From Fragilariopsis cylindrus CCMP1102 (lineage: Eukaryota > Bacillariophyta > Bacillariophyceae > Bacillariales > Bacillariaceae), in contig FMBT01000295.1 of the NCBI GenBank assembly GCA_900095095.1, positions 677,008-741,007 of the forward strand: 64,000 nucleotides of DNA. Direction: 5' to 3'. Position 1 is the first letter of the stretch. Each line of letters begins with the position of its first letter. The position numbers were made by a program, and so were the translations under genes. The notes under the pieces were generated by a model. That model was not told where the DNA came from, ran no database searches, and saw nothing but the letters and a program-made list of their open reading frames with translations. Positions 1 through 10,730 of this stretch are shown piece by piece.

Positions 1-2760
1 GTCAAGAGCAGTACTAGCTGGACCTATAGAACTTGGAGGAGGAGGATTTACACCTCTGTACGTGACGGCCGGAACAGGCTACGTAACTCACTTTCTGAAA
101 AACTGGAGGACACCTACAGAAGATATTGGAAAACAATTACGATCGTATATGCATGGACATCATATCAAGCAGGTGTTACATACCCCTTATTAGAACATCC
201 AGAACGTATATTAGATTACGTAAACGGTAAAGTAATACCAGGAATGAGAGAATACTTGGACACAATTGATGGCAAAATAAAATTGAATAATACTTATATT
301 AGATCTAAATTGAGAACTAACGACAAAAGTATCATGGAAAGAGTAGCCGAAATGGAATTCACCACTATTCAAAGAGAACGGATCAATTGCGTCAGAATGT
401 ATTTGGGTGTGATGTATTTAAGTGAAATTTGTAATGAGGACGGAAAGTCGTTACAGAAAGGTATCGAAGACAACAAACACAACAAAACAACATACACAGT
501 ATCATTGACTAGACCAAAACAACAGAAACCAAACTCCTACAGCTGGAAATTTTGGAAGAAGGCAATAAGATCATTCACAACAGACGATAAGAAATTAGAA
601 TTGGAACTAGGATCTTGGACCAACCAACACAGCAAATCCGGCAAGTGGGAATCATACCAGTCTAATATAGACAATAATATATATCACCATTGTAGCAACA
701 AAGAAGATAACCATCAGTATTGGGAAGTTTATGAACGTCAAGGGTATCAACTCACTTTAATCGACGAAATGGAACTGGATGAATTTAAGATACAAAATGG
801 AGGAACACCAATACAAATAAAATCTTTAGCAAATGGAATGAAATATGGCGAGATGACAGCAGTAATAGTTAAAGATAAGAGAACACAGAATGCTTATGGA
901 CCCGACGTATCATGGGACAGATTTATACAAGCACAACCAGAATGGGTGCGAGTACTCCTGGAGGATGTTCATTTCTTTTCAGAAGATGGGTATTCCAACC
1001 TGTGGGAAATAGTAGCATGCATGGAGAAACACAAGTACTTGTTAGCTGTATCTGATGGTTCTGTAAAATTCCATGACATGAGCTTTGGTTGGATCTTAGC
1101 TACACCTACTGGCGAAAGATTAGCAGCAGCTGCAGGACCTTGTAATGGGAGAGGAAATTCACTTCGGGCAGAAGGAGCAGGAATGTTGTCAGTAACAATG
1201 TTTATAGCATCAATCATAAAATACCTTGAGGTAGAACCAATGAAGATAGTATTCATATCTGATAATCTAGAACTGATCAAACGACTGAAAGCACATAAGC
1301 ATTACAACGATCCATACCCAAATGAGACCCTGAAATCGGAGTTCGACGTGACAGAGCAAATATACAGAACAACAGAGACATATGGAATAGAGGCATCCTA
1401 CAAGTGGGTTAAAGGTCATCAAGATAAGAACACACCTTACATGGACCTGAACTTAGAAGCACAACTCAACGTCGATGCAGACAAATTTGCAGGAGACTTT
1501 CAGATGGAAAAAGGGAAATTCAGACCAATGGTATTCCTCCTACCAAGCTGTGATGCCATGCTATCGATAAGAGGAATCAGCATCACAAGCAACTATAGGA
1601 AACAATTAATAAGAGCATATGTTGAGCCGGAATACATTCAATACCTACAGTACAAATTCCAGTGGTCAAATGAAGTCATTGAGATAGTTTCTTGGAAATG
1701 CCTCTCACTTGCTATACAAAGAATTAACAGAGACGTTCTAATCACAAAAATATGCAATGATCTGTTACCAACAGCTGACACGCTGTGCAGAATGAAATAC
1801 CAACACCACGATACATATGTTTTATGTAACAACCACGAAACAAGAGACCATATGATAAGATGTACTGCAAAGTCAAGAATTAAATGGAGAAACCAATATA
1901 TAAATGCAATTAGAAAGAAGCTAAATACGATGGAGACAGAATACGCAATAACAGAAGCTCTATGCTCAGCTATTGCAGCATGGCTGGAGTTTGGAGAGGT
2001 CGATATAAGCAAGTTTCCGATACAATTTGCAAATGCTATCTTGTCACAAGAGAGAATCGGATGGAGACATTTCTTCGCTGGTAAAATATCGCAGGAATGG
2101 TTACAACTACAGGAGAACAGTACAAACAAGACAATAGGAAAGAAAAGAGACTGTTACGTTTGGGGAGCGTCGGTGGCTGAAGTGACTCTGACCTATTTCA
2201 TTAAACTATGGGAATTAAGGAATGAGGAAGTCCATGGTAAATCTGTAGAACAACAAGAAAGAACAAGAAAAACCAAACTCAGTACAGATGTAAGAAAACT
2301 AAATGCACTAAAGGACAAAGCAAGACCGGTAGATATGGGCTTATTCCACAATGATATAGAAGAATTCATTGATAGTTCAACTGCACAAACAATTGCGACA
2401 TTTATCAGTAGCCACAAGAGAGCGATTGCAAATAGTGTGAAGAAATACAAAGCAGCCTCACAAGCAGGAGCAACGTCTGTAGTCCAATGGATCAGGGGAT
2501 GGAGCAACAACGACGATGTGATAGAAAGGATGAACACTAGACAAAGGAAAGATATACTGGAAACAGATGGTAGGAAGAAGGAGAGACGACGGCGTAAACA
2601 AAACAGTGGAAGACAGAGATCAATAGTTGGTTTCTTGTCATTAGTGTCGTAAGACATTACATAAAAGTAGATTTGCGGTATAGCTGCTCCGGCAGTGCTG
2701 CGCCTTTGTGAGATGGTACTCGAGCCATGGGCTGAGCGTTTCGAAAGGATTTAAATTAGA
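1..2760 (+). mobile_element. LINE-type non-LTR retrotransposon, 3' part
   Basis: The window opens inside a retrotransposon. Frame 2 from base 2 to about 150 reads as the end of a reverse-transcriptase thumb region, with a GGGGF-T-PLY segment and a GK-LR segment. Frame 1 then continues the same protein from about 150 to 2652 through a connection region, an RNase H domain and a terminal Cys/His knuckle. The 3' end is not sharply defined: after the stop there is about 110 bp of GC-richer sequence ending in AT-rich TTA repeats near 2760-2790, which may be the tail. No target-site duplication can be sought because the 5' end lies outside the window. The frame change near 145-165 means this copy is probably inactive, or that the sequence carries an indel there. 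Confidence 0.75.
244..2652 (+). CDS. LINE ORF2 C-terminal part: RNase H and zinc knuckle
   Basis: This 802-residue frame is the downstream part of a retrotransposon polyprotein, not a complete gene: it is open upstream of the first ATG to base 1, and its RT region lies upstream. RNase H cleaves the RNA strand of RNA/DNA hybrids during retrotransposition. Its acidic residues are visible: Asp271 in SDGS, Glu310 in RAEGAG, Asp340 in SDN and Asp413 in NVDADKFA, with His392 in GHQD between the last two. Near residue 530 a C-x2-H-x4-H-x4-C knuckle (CNNHETRDHMIRC) matches the terminal finger common in such elements. The C-terminus is Lys/Arg-rich. RNase H plus the knuckle is characteristic of LINE-like elements in stramenopiles and other protists. 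The RT catalytic motif itself is not in the window. Confidence 0.7.
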   Translation: MREYLDTIDGKIKLNNTYIRSKLRTNDKSIMERVAEMEFTTIQRERINCVRMYLGVMYLSEICNEDGKSLQKGIEDNKHNKTTYTVSLTRPKQQKPNSYSWKFWKKAIRSFTTDDKKLELELGSWTNQHSKSGKWESYQSNIDNNIYHHCSNKEDNHQYWEVYERQGYQLTLIDEMELDEFKIQNGGTPIQIKSLANGMKYGEMTAVIVKDKRTQNAYGPDVSWDRFIQAQPEWVRVLLEDVHFFSEDGYSNLWEIVACMEKHKYLLAVSDGSVKFHDMSFGWILATPTGERLAAAAGPCNGRGNSLRAEGAGMLSVTMFIASIIKYLEVEPMKIVFISDNLELIKRLKAHKHYNDPYPNETLKSEFDVTEQIYRTTETYGIEASYKWVKGHQDKNTPYMDLNLEAQLNVDADKFAGDFQMEKGKFRPMVFLLPSCDAMLSIRGISITSNYRKQLIRAYVEPEYIQYLQYKFQWSNEVIEIVSWKCLSLAIQRINRDVLITKICNDLLPTADTLCRMKYQHHDTYVLCNNHETRDHMIRCTAKSRIKWRNQYINAIRKKLNTMETEYAITEALCSAIAAWLEFGEVDISKFPIQFANAILSQERIGWRHFFAGKISQEWLQLQENSTNKTIGKKRDCYVWGASVAEVTLTYFIKLWELRNEEVHGKSVEQQERTRKTKLSTDVRKLNALKDKARPVDMGLFHNDIEEFIDSSTAQTIATFISSHKRAIANSVKKYKAASQAGATSVVQWIRGWSNNDDVIERMNTRQRKDILETDGRKKERRRRKQNSGRQRSIVGFLSLVS

Positions 2761-2948
2761 TATTTATATTATTATTATATTACATTAACACCACAACACG
2801 CATCACTGAAAATTGAATGCATTACATCCGACTAGAAGATAGAAGGTTTATAATTAATTGTTATCTACTAGTATAAGTATATACTTCTTACTCGGGATAG
2901 GCATATATCCTATTACATTATGTGTTATCTACATCTATAGATCACTTT

Positions 2949-3884
2949 TCATTTCTTTTTGATCTTTCTACAGGCAGTAGTCTCACCAGCTGTAGTTGTA
3001 ATTTTAGATCGTTTGTTCAATTCTGGTATTTTCTTCACGAAGAGCAATTCCGTGTAAAAGAGACCGGTAAATCCTAATACAGTCGGAAGATGATAGAATT
3101 GATGTCCAGTTTTGGTGATCAACGTTGAAACACCGATCCCAAAAGCAAGACACGAGAGACCGACACAAAGATATTTATTTCGGATTTGTTTGTTAGGGCA
3201 CTTCGCTTTCAAGAAAAGGAATAAAGTCGATACACCAAGTGTAACGAAAGACAAAACAAACCATGATACTTTTTCGCAATTTCCATAAGCTATATCAGAT
3301 TCGGTGAGTTGGTATATTGTACTATTATCGTCTCCTGCGAGTTGCGCTTTCACGGTACACGAATGTCCACCGTAAACTATTGAAACGAAAGATAGCACAC
3401 TCAATGTCGGTAAAATGTACATCCATAATCCTGGACCCCGACCTTCGCCCCAAAGTCCTAAGGCAAGCATGCTCTGCCCGAGAGCCAATCCACCGTAAAA
3501 GAATGCTTGATAAACTGTCGGAATCAGTCCTATGTACAGCCAATTGTCAAAAAGATGCCCCGCAACTTCTGCGAAAGCCCCAACGGATAATATTGGCATT
3601 GCAGTTAGCATTAAATTTGGTGAGTACGCTAGCTTCTTGTTTGTATCATCATCGACCCACTTTGAATTAGATATCCACACAGCTCCAAGGGATGTAATCC
3701 CAAGTGCAAGTAAAAAATGGAAGAACACAAGGAGGGATACCCAAATCACTGCCAATACGTCAATAAGAAAATGACCGTGGATATCCTTGCAAATGACTCG
3801 TCCCGTTTGGGTGAGTGATGCAGGGTACCCATCAGGGATGTTCTTCGTATCTGCGATGATCGAATAGAGTGTACCCGGCTCCAT
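2949..3884 (-). CDS. seven-transmembrane protein of unknown function
   Basis: A 311-residue frame starts at the ATG at 3884. The frame is open upstream to 3932 without another ATG, so a preceding exon is possible. About seven hydrophobic helices are visible: roughly residues 43-70, 89-110, 114-145, 152-173, 205-226, 236-259 and 266-289. Polar residues lie inside or beside helices: HGHF before helix 1, FAEVAGHLFDNW at the end of helix 2 and GHQFYH just before helix 7. The last gives an H-x3-H spacing, which resembles the metal-binding pattern of the CREST superfamily (PAQR receptors, alkaline ceramidases). The matching Ser-x3-His motif is not clear, so that assignment is only a hint. The end is basic (RKIKKK), compatible with an ER-retention type tail. 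I do not recognise the family with certainty. Confidence 0.6.
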   Translation of the reverse strand: MEPGTLYSIIADTKNIPDGYPASLTQTGRVICKDIHGHFLIDVLAVIWVSLLVFFHFLLALGITSLGAVWISNSKWVDDDTNKKLAYSPNLMLTAMPILSVGAFAEVAGHLFDNWLYIGLIPTVYQAFFYGGLALGQSMLALGLWGEGRGPGLWMYILPTLSVLSFVSIVYGGHSCTVKAQLAGDDNSTIYQLTESDIAYGNCEKVSWFVLSFVTLGVSTLFLFLKAKCPNKQIRNKYLCVGLSCLAFGIGVSTLITKTGHQFYHLPTVLGFTGLFYTELLFVKKIPELNKRSKITTTAGETTACRKIKKK

Positions 3885-4901
3885 ACGATATCGAAGACAA
3901 TTCCATGAGAATCCACTTTTTAAAGAAAACAAGGGAATGAAATAATAATAATGACAATGGAATAGAACATAAGTGTGTATGTGTGAGTATTTATCGCAAC
4001 CAACGTAACATGCATTTTGTATCAGGCACGCATATTATTACACCTTGAATGTTTCGCCCACGATCCAAATCATCATCGTACCTGGCTGCAAAACTATCAT
4101 TAGGCCAGACCATCTTTTGGTGATATTTGTACTATTTTCTTCAAATTGTCCGGCGTCAGGACAATGTAATACAGGTTACCTCGTTATTCTTCGAATGTTA
4201 TGACCGGTTGTTATCAGCATCTTAAAAGCCTATCTTCTGTCTACTGTTGTACACGCGAGGTGCAGCGCCTTCTATCAAGATGCGCTTGACATGATTTTTT
4301 TTAATTCCTTTGATTGATTCAATTTCTCTCTGTTCTTTGTTCTTTGATTGGTATTTCTACTTCTTCTTTCTTGATTCAATTAAATAATGTTGACTCTGTT
4401 CTTAAATGTTCTTTGTCAAAGAATTTTCTTTTAACGCAACGGACTACTATATTCAAATCTTCTCTTTCAGATCTGAAATTTTTCAAAACTTCTCAATAGC
4501 TCTCTGAAATTTTCAAATCTTCTCAGTGTTGTCCCTATCGCGTCTTGCACCGTACGCCACAAATAAAAAAACTAAAACATTTTTAAATGAAAACACAAAA
4601 CAATGGTTGAATATTGAATACTGTACCTGGTATTCTCATTTAATTTTACGAACGATCGATGTTACAGTATCTGATAATGTTTACATTAATACCATTACCA
4701 AGAGAATGTATGCGGGAATCGGACAATGATGTGAGCGAAGAATGTCTGTTTCACGCTTCCAAACACTACTTGTCTGTCGAATCAATCAGAATCATTCTAA
4801 TGTGATCACGGCATACAGATACGATTGGAAATTGGACAAGACCATAATATACTTCAATCAACTCAACTCAACAAGCTAAGCAATAGCAACAACCAGCCAA
4901 C
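3885..4901. other. intergenic stretch, no supported gene
   Basis: AT-rich sequence between two head-to-head genes. A short minus-strand open frame at about 4010-4120 contains FAARYDDDLDRGR and could be a transposon remnant, but it is too short to assign. Repeated TTC-T-TCT tracts occur at 4315-4530. The last 60 bp before 4902 contain CAACTCAACTCAACAAG repeats and look like the 5' untranslated region of the hydrolase gene. Confidence 0.4.
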
Positions 4902-5927
4902 ATGCAATTGATCCCCGCTCTTCTCGCTGGAGGGCTACAGTCCCTACGTCATCTGCAGCAGTTTACGATTCCAGATTATACCTCACCTCCCTTGGATATT
5001 GCCATCGAAGCAACGCCTGAATTATTTCGTGATGACGCCTACCTCAACAAAACCCGCGACATGATTGGTAGTGACGGGAGTTGCAATGACTATATAACAG
5101 GCTGTCAGATTCTCTTTCCTCCGGCACCCGAAGCTGTAGAATCTGGTACTGCCAAGCTGGGAGTCCTTTTCTATGGGGGAGGTCTGGTAGATCCTCGATC
5201 CTACTCTATCATAGCCAAGAAGTTATCTGATGTACACGGATTGGCCGTCGCCATTCCAATCTTTACTAGTGATTTGGCATATTCGGATTGTAGCGGTACC
5301 AATCGCCTCTCTCTTGCCGCTTCAGCGTTTCCCGACGTTGAGAAATGGATATTGGCCGGCCATAGTTTGGGAGGCATCGGAGCGCAGGTCGACCTTTGGA
5401 ACGCCAGAAACGAGACGGACAGTGATATAGGAGGTCTGGTTCTCATGGGCTCATACATTCGTCAAGATCTTGGATGTGGTGCAATTGATTTTTCTCAGAC
5501 GAACATCCCCATGGCTAGTGTTTCTGGCGAGCTTGATGGTATTGTGAACCGCACTAGGTTTGACTTAGGTCAGGAGTTCCTTTCTACTAACGATACTTTT
5601 CTTCTTGACGTTATGGGTGGCAATCATGGATACTTTGGTCATTATAATTATACCCTCCGGACTCCCATTTTGGGTCAAAATGATGGCGATGCTCTCATTC
5701 CTCGTGAAATTCAGATCGATCTTTCCATTGGGGCTATCATGCATGTTGCGTCACGTATGGGGCTACCTCTTCCGTCGTTTACCAAGAGGGCTGTTGCGCC
5801 GAAGATAATCTCTGCTTGCGAAGACAAAATCCTAGATACGAGTACATCATCTTCTGGAATCTTCTGGCATGGCTTTAGTGGAATGACCATTGCATTGTCC
5901 ACCTTTCTTTTCACCTACTGTTGGTAG
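4902..5927 (+). CDS. alpha/beta hydrolase-fold protein, probably secreted or GPI-anchored
   Basis: This 341-residue protein has the alpha/beta hydrolase signature. The nucleophile elbow GHSLGG places Ser155 after a hydrophobic strand (WILAG). A strand ending in SGELDGI offers Asp212 and GGNHGYFGHY offers His242, giving a plausible Ser-Asp-His triad in the right order. YGGG near residue 92 fits the oxyanion-hole loop. It resembles the small-esterase (Abhydrolase_5-like) group; the substrate cannot be told. The N-terminus is only weakly hydrophobic, but the protein has several N-x-S/T sites and ends in a hydrophobic segment after a Ser-rich stretch, as in GPI-anchor signals. The start is supported by an A-rich leader. 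It is a single exon with no frame breaks. Confidence 0.8.
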   Translation: MQLIPALLAGGLQSLRHLQQFTIPDYTSPPLDIAIEATPELFRDDAYLNKTRDMIGSDGSCNDYITGCQILFPPAPEAVESGTAKLGVLFYGGGLVDPRSYSIIAKKLSDVHGLAVAIPIFTSDLAYSDCSGTNRLSLAASAFPDVEKWILAGHSLGGIGAQVDLWNARNETDSDIGGLVLMGSYIRQDLGCGAIDFSQTNIPMASVSGELDGIVNRTRFDLGQEFLSTNDTFLLDVMGGNHGYFGHYNYTLRTPILGQNDGDALIPREIQIDLSIGAIMHVASRMGLPLPSFTKRAVAPKIISACEDKILDTSTSSSGIFWHGFSGMTIALSTFLFTYCW

Positions 5928-6432
5928 AAAGATCTACTAATTTTAGTAAGAACCAATCTGTTAGTATCATGAATGTCCTATTAGAGTTAAATTAAATGCT
6001 TACACTAATACCTGAGGTTACGCGACATTTTCTGGATCCGTTTCTGTAGGGCCCGGTCGCCCACTTTCTTTATTCTTCCATGTTCTCCTCCCAATAAGTC
6101 ATCCCAGTCCAATGAAGTTGGCCTTTTTTGTATATATTAGTTTTCGATTTCATGGGCTGATTAGCCACATAATTCCCATTAATGCAAAATCGTCACAACT
6201 CGTTCTTTATTGGAGTCAAAGACCACATCCTCTTCGGTGAAACCTGTCAATTGACCCACTATGTACGGCGTAGCTTCCTCTGCCCGAAATATTTTATCTA
6301 GAAATCCCTTTGACATTGCTGCTAGCATAGCACTATTATATTCATCAATATAGTACCCTGCTATAGAAACTTTAGGATTATCTTGAAACTGCCTATCTTT
6401 TAGATAAATGATTAATGTTATGCTATGATATG
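5928..6432 (-). pseudogene. possible remnant coding fragment on the minus strand
   Basis: On the minus strand a frame open from about 6450 to the stop at 6179-6181 reads like real protein: it includes KDRQFQDNPKVSIAGYY, ending with GFTEEDVVFDSNKERVV. There is no convincing start, and it lies immediately downstream of the Asn-rich TM gene in another frame. It could be a 3' exon, a degraded gene end or chance; the non-repetitive composition favours a remnant. I do not recognise the family. Bases 5928-6178 hold only the 3' region of the hydrolase gene. Confidence 0.25.
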
Positions 6433-9400
6433 CTATATTTCTCTTCCTTTTCGATGAGCTGATGATTTCAGGTTGGATATAACCATTGTTCGACGTCTCT
6501 CTAGAGATGGTGCGCCTAGTAAATCTTCACCTAGCAATAAGGACGGCGAACCACCCATTTCTTCGTCACCATCACTAGCGACTCTAGTAGTAGTAGCAGC
6601 AGTAGTATGATGTTGTTGTCGTCTGTCAGCGGAGAGATTTGGCAGTAGGGGTTGTTGTAACGGATCTACTCGACCATTGTTATTATTATTATTGTTATTG
6701 CTTACGGTTGATCGATCATTCGCATGATTATGACTACGGTCACGATCACCACCGTTCTGAGACGATACCCTTGTATGACTGCTATGTCCATTGTTATTGT
6801 CACTGCTATTGTTGCTGCCTTTATTATTGATATCACCAGTAGCGGGCGAAGAAAAAGGTGAAAGCAACCAATGATGTGACGATGATGACGATGCTGGGTT
6901 CCAAAACCTACTAGTATACGCTTCGTTATGGTTATTATTGTCGTCGCTACCGATGTCATTATCGTCGTCACTCCCATCAGTCCATACTATCTCTTGTGGC
7001 AAATCAGCTGGTGGTGCAGCACCATACAAATCTCGTACACTATTTTCTTGTGCCCACTCTTGCAATAAGAATCGCGATGAGCTAACCCTTCGATGATGCC
7101 TTGTTGATGAAGTTGCTGTTGACGTCATCGTCGCTGAACGGTGGTGATGTCGATGATGATGATTCGTTGTATTATTGTTACGTGTATTACCCGGTGCCAC
7201 GTTGGGATAGGGTGGTGGTATTCCAACATCATTGTTATTATCGTTATTATTTTTATTGGGGATATGACAATTATTTGAAGATGAATGAATCGCCAAAGAA
7301 GATTCTGTCTGATTGTTATTATTGTTGTCATCACCGACGTCGTTGCTGCCTCCAACGATAGCAACGTTACTATTGCCATTGTTACCATTGAATCCGACTT
7401 CTTTCACTGTTGTTACTTTTCCTATCCTATTTCTTTTTGGTGACATCGTTGTGACCGGTGCTACTGCTGCTGCTTCGGTTGCTGTAAATACAGAACTTGT
7501 ATCGATTGTATTATCTATCAAATCATTAAATTCTTTTGCCGACATGGATAAATTAAGGATCGTTGCTGGTGGCAAAAATAATGATGTCATTGTTTCAGAT
7601 GTCGATATTCTCCTATGATTATGACTATTATTATTATTATTATCTTGTCGACGACGATGACGACGATGACGATTATCAATATTATCGCGATGATTATTCG
7701 GTCTTTGTTGTTGTTGCTGTTGTTGTTGTTTCCCAACCACACCGTTTGATGGCATTATAGGACTAGAACCAGCACTAGTACTACTAGTAGCACCCTTCGT
7801 CGGCATTGTCGTAACAGGATCAAAACGAGCACCACTATCAATATCAGTATTCATACCAGCATCAAGAAAACCAATGTTATCACCTCCTCCTCCTCCTATC
7901 GAACTACTACTAGTAGAGACAGATAATCTCGATGACGATAGTACCGGTGGTAGTTTCATTGATGATTTCGTGAACACCAATGACGAAGTTCCGTCGTCAA
8001 CATCCACGTCAACGTCAACATTACCGTCATTCAATATCGTTCCATCATCGGTATGATTCTGATTCATAGTAATATTACATTGAGTCATGTAACTGTAATT
8101 GTAGTTGTCGTCATAATAATATTTATCATTGTTATTGTTATTGTTATTGTCATCTTTACTAGCACATTGTTTATCTATAGCTGTTGCAGTGTCGACATCA
8201 TTAACAATAGGAGGTAAAGAAGTTGATATCGACTCATCATTGTCGTTCGGCGGTCGGTGCAAATATTGTTTTCGTTGTTGCTGTTGCTGTTCTCTTTGTT
8301 GTCGTCGAGGAAGATGATTGTCGTTGTCATTATTATTATTACTATCAATATGATGACGATGACGATGACGATGCTGCTGATTAGAATTATCATATTGACG
8401 TGTCACACCGGTAGCTGTATTTGTATTATTGGCGCCGTATCGTCTTTGTGAATGATGGGCACGTATCACAAGACCAGCATGCAATCCACTTGCTAGTAAA
8501 TCTAATTCTAATTGTTCGGACAGTACTGGTTGTTCGGACATGGCACCGGTATGTAATACTAATCGACCAAATGCACTTAACGGAACAACGATACAAAAAA
8601 ATAATGTTACTACACCAAATAAGAAACAACTCCATAATAGTAATATATATATATGATGTTTTGTAAATGTAAATATATTACGTATCATATTAGACATAGA
8701 CATAGTCTTGTTGTTGTTGTTATTGTGCTGTTGCTCATCGTTATTGTTGTTATTGAAGTTGTTTCCACTATCACCACCACCACCACCACCAAGAATTAAT
8801 TCAACCACAAATAGCAAAAACCATAAAAGGAATAAATATAAGGAACAAACCACGAGACGTGGTGATAATGTTGTGACATATTGTCCTAATGAGCTACGTA
8901 ATAAGCAATGTGCATTCGTATCGGAGACAGCAGACACAATATTCCAGGTAGTAAATGTTGCTAATATACCTAATATCGTCACGCATATATTCAATAACAA
9001 GACAAAACCAATCCAAAATGGAAGTAGATTGTTATGTTGTTGATGTGAATTATCACTATTGTTGTTGTTGTCAACACCAATAATTGACAGACTATTACGT
9101 AATTGAACAAGTTCTGGTGCAGAATTAAAGAACACTGACATTTCTGTGGCCAACAACAAGGATAACAACACCATCCTGGAGGAATATTGGAGGAGATATA
9201 TCGTTTTAACTCATTCCCTTTTGGTTTCGCCCAGGCGACATGTTTTTGCCATAATGCGGATTGATCAATGGACACAAAAAATTCCCAAGGTGTGGATAAT
9301 AATTTTAATGTTGGATTACTTGTTAAACAGCAGCAACAATAGGAATAGAAACATAACGATGATGGCATTGAATACAACCACCGCCACCACCACCACCACC

Positions 9401-9614
9401 ATGATGACGATACGGATGAGGTTGATGATGAAGATGCTGCCGAAGAAGGTGAAGATGAAGATTGTCCACCACTAACTCCGCCATGATCATCCTCGACAAC
9501 CACCGGCGATGTCATTCTAACAATGTTTTTTGTCGTTTGTTTGTTTGTGGTTTTGATGCGTATCGCTGTTGCTGTTACTTGTAGGTCCTCTTCTTGCGTG
9601 TGTTCTTGTTCCAT
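6433..9614 (-). CDS. multi-pass membrane protein with very long Asn/His/Asp-rich tail, two exons
   Basis: I read two exons: 9614-9320, beginning with an ATG and Gln/Thr/Ser-rich sequence, and 9143-6433. The intron 9144-9319 (176 bp) has a GTAAT donor and a T-rich acceptor ending CCACAG, and it joins the frames exactly at ...LTK/MSVFF. An alternative is a frame slip near 9174. Exon 2 supplies three clear hydrophobic helices: FWIGFVLLL..., LVVCSLYLFLLWFLLF... and IYILLLWSCFLFGVV.... About 680 mostly low-complexity residues follow, with runs of Asn, His, Gln, Gly and Asp coded by AAC/CAA/GAT microsatellites. Conserved-looking islands interrupt the tail, for example EWAQENSVRDLYG and PPADLPQEIVWTDGSDD. 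The tail is probably cytosolic and disordered. Function unknown; the 3-TM head resembles uncharacterised diatom proteins. Confidence 0.6.
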
Positions 9615-9931
9615 GTATAGATATATGAATATAAAGCGTTTCAGCAGAAATCTGGATCAATTTAAAAATAAAAATAAAATCTAATAAGTGCATTCGGAGT
9701 CGATCACGCGAGTCGAGTGAGTCAAGTCAATCTAATCTCATCTCGCATCATGAAAATGCGAAGCAATCTTGAAATCATTGAGTCTGCTTCTTCATTGTTC
9801 TTTTATGATATCACCGAATCATACCACTGTATCATCTATCAGACTAGCAACAACATTAAAAGAACAATGATAAATGCTGCTACTAGAACTAGAATCGCGA
9901 CACGAATGATATCAACAACATCAATAAGGCG
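9615..9931. other. divergent promoter region
   Basis: Intergenic DNA between the minus-strand TM gene and the plus-strand ACT gene. It contains GAGTCGAGTGAGTC repeats near 9709-9722 (the GAGTCGAGTGAGTC motif recurs at 25954) and one short open frame at 9717-9935 that I regard as chance. Confidence 0.4.
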
Positions 9932-10606
9932 ATGACGACAAGAATGAGTGCAACAACAACTAATACAGTAGTAGCAAAAAAGACGCTCCCGGAGGCATTT
10001 CGAAATACGAAACTATACAGTGATGATAGGATTTATAAGCTATTGAAATTTCCAATTTCATCTACGAAAGTAGCTCTTGATTTATGGACAAAATCTATGA
10101 CTTCTACTTCTACTTCTTCTACTACTATTACTATTACTGCTCCATCACTACCACCAACACCACCAACACCACCACCGTTCCAATGTTTCATGGTGGACAA
10201 AGAAGAAATCACCATTATTATATCGGAATATGTATTTAAAGAACATTTTAAAGAAGGCAAGAACAACAATGACGACGACAGTGACAACAGCGACAACGAC
10301 AGTAGATCTAATGACGGCAGTAGCAGTAAAAGTAACAGTAACAGTAACAATAGTAGTAGTAGTAGTATATCCTTCGATGAAATGGGAATTGATTATCGAT
10401 TAATTACTTTTGATGATGTTGTGTTAGATCCAAATCTTGTTGGTTTTATGGCAGAAATAACAAAAGTATTAGCAAGTACTGGAAATAATATATCAGTACT
10501 AACGTATGCAGCATACAGTACTGATCATATCTTTGTGGCAAATAAAGATTATACGAAAGCAACACATATATTAATGAAAGAACTTGGTATTTCTACTACA
10601 TCATGA
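9932..10606 (+). CDS. ACT-domain protein with low-complexity insert
   Basis: This 224-residue protein fits a split ACT regulatory module. Residues 85-105 (FQCFMVDKEEITIIISEYVF) resemble the first strand pair of the CASTOR/ACT_7 type, in which a short residue-W/F-E-E-T segment precedes the core. Residues 150-215 give the core: YRLITFDDV, then D-P-N-LVGFMAEITKVLASTGNNISVLTYAAYSTDHIFV, then an alternating helix with ATHILMKELG. The family usually binds amino acids allosterically; which one is unknown here. An Asp/Asn/Ser-rich insert of about 45 residues and Thr/Pro-rich linkers, both coded by microsatellites, separate the halves. Single exon; the start is the first ATG of the frame. Confidence 0.7.
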   Translation: MTTRMSATTTNTVVAKKTLPEAFRNTKLYSDDRIYKLLKFPISSTKVALDLWTKSMTSTSTSSTTITITAPSLPPTPPTPPPFQCFMVDKEEITIIISEYVFKEHFKEGKNNNDDDSDNSDNDSRSNDGSSSKSNSNSNNSSSSSISFDEMGIDYRLITFDDVVLDPNLVGFMAEITKVLASTGNNISVLTYAAYSTDHIFVANKDYTKATHILMKELGISTTS

Positions 10607-10730
10607 TACACGTACACATACACGTACTCGTACCGACTGCCGAAAAGAAGAAGAAGAAGTGTTAGATTAAATAGATAAAGAATTGACAAATCATACTCGG
10701 ATGGTAAAACATTAATGGAACATTGGATAA

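Noticed and set aside
6500-8800. Many plus-strand open frames opposite the Asn-rich gene (and opposite 24-25.6 kb).
   Set aside because: They are mirror frames of trinucleotide repeats (Leu/Val/Tyr runs) and carry no independent signal.
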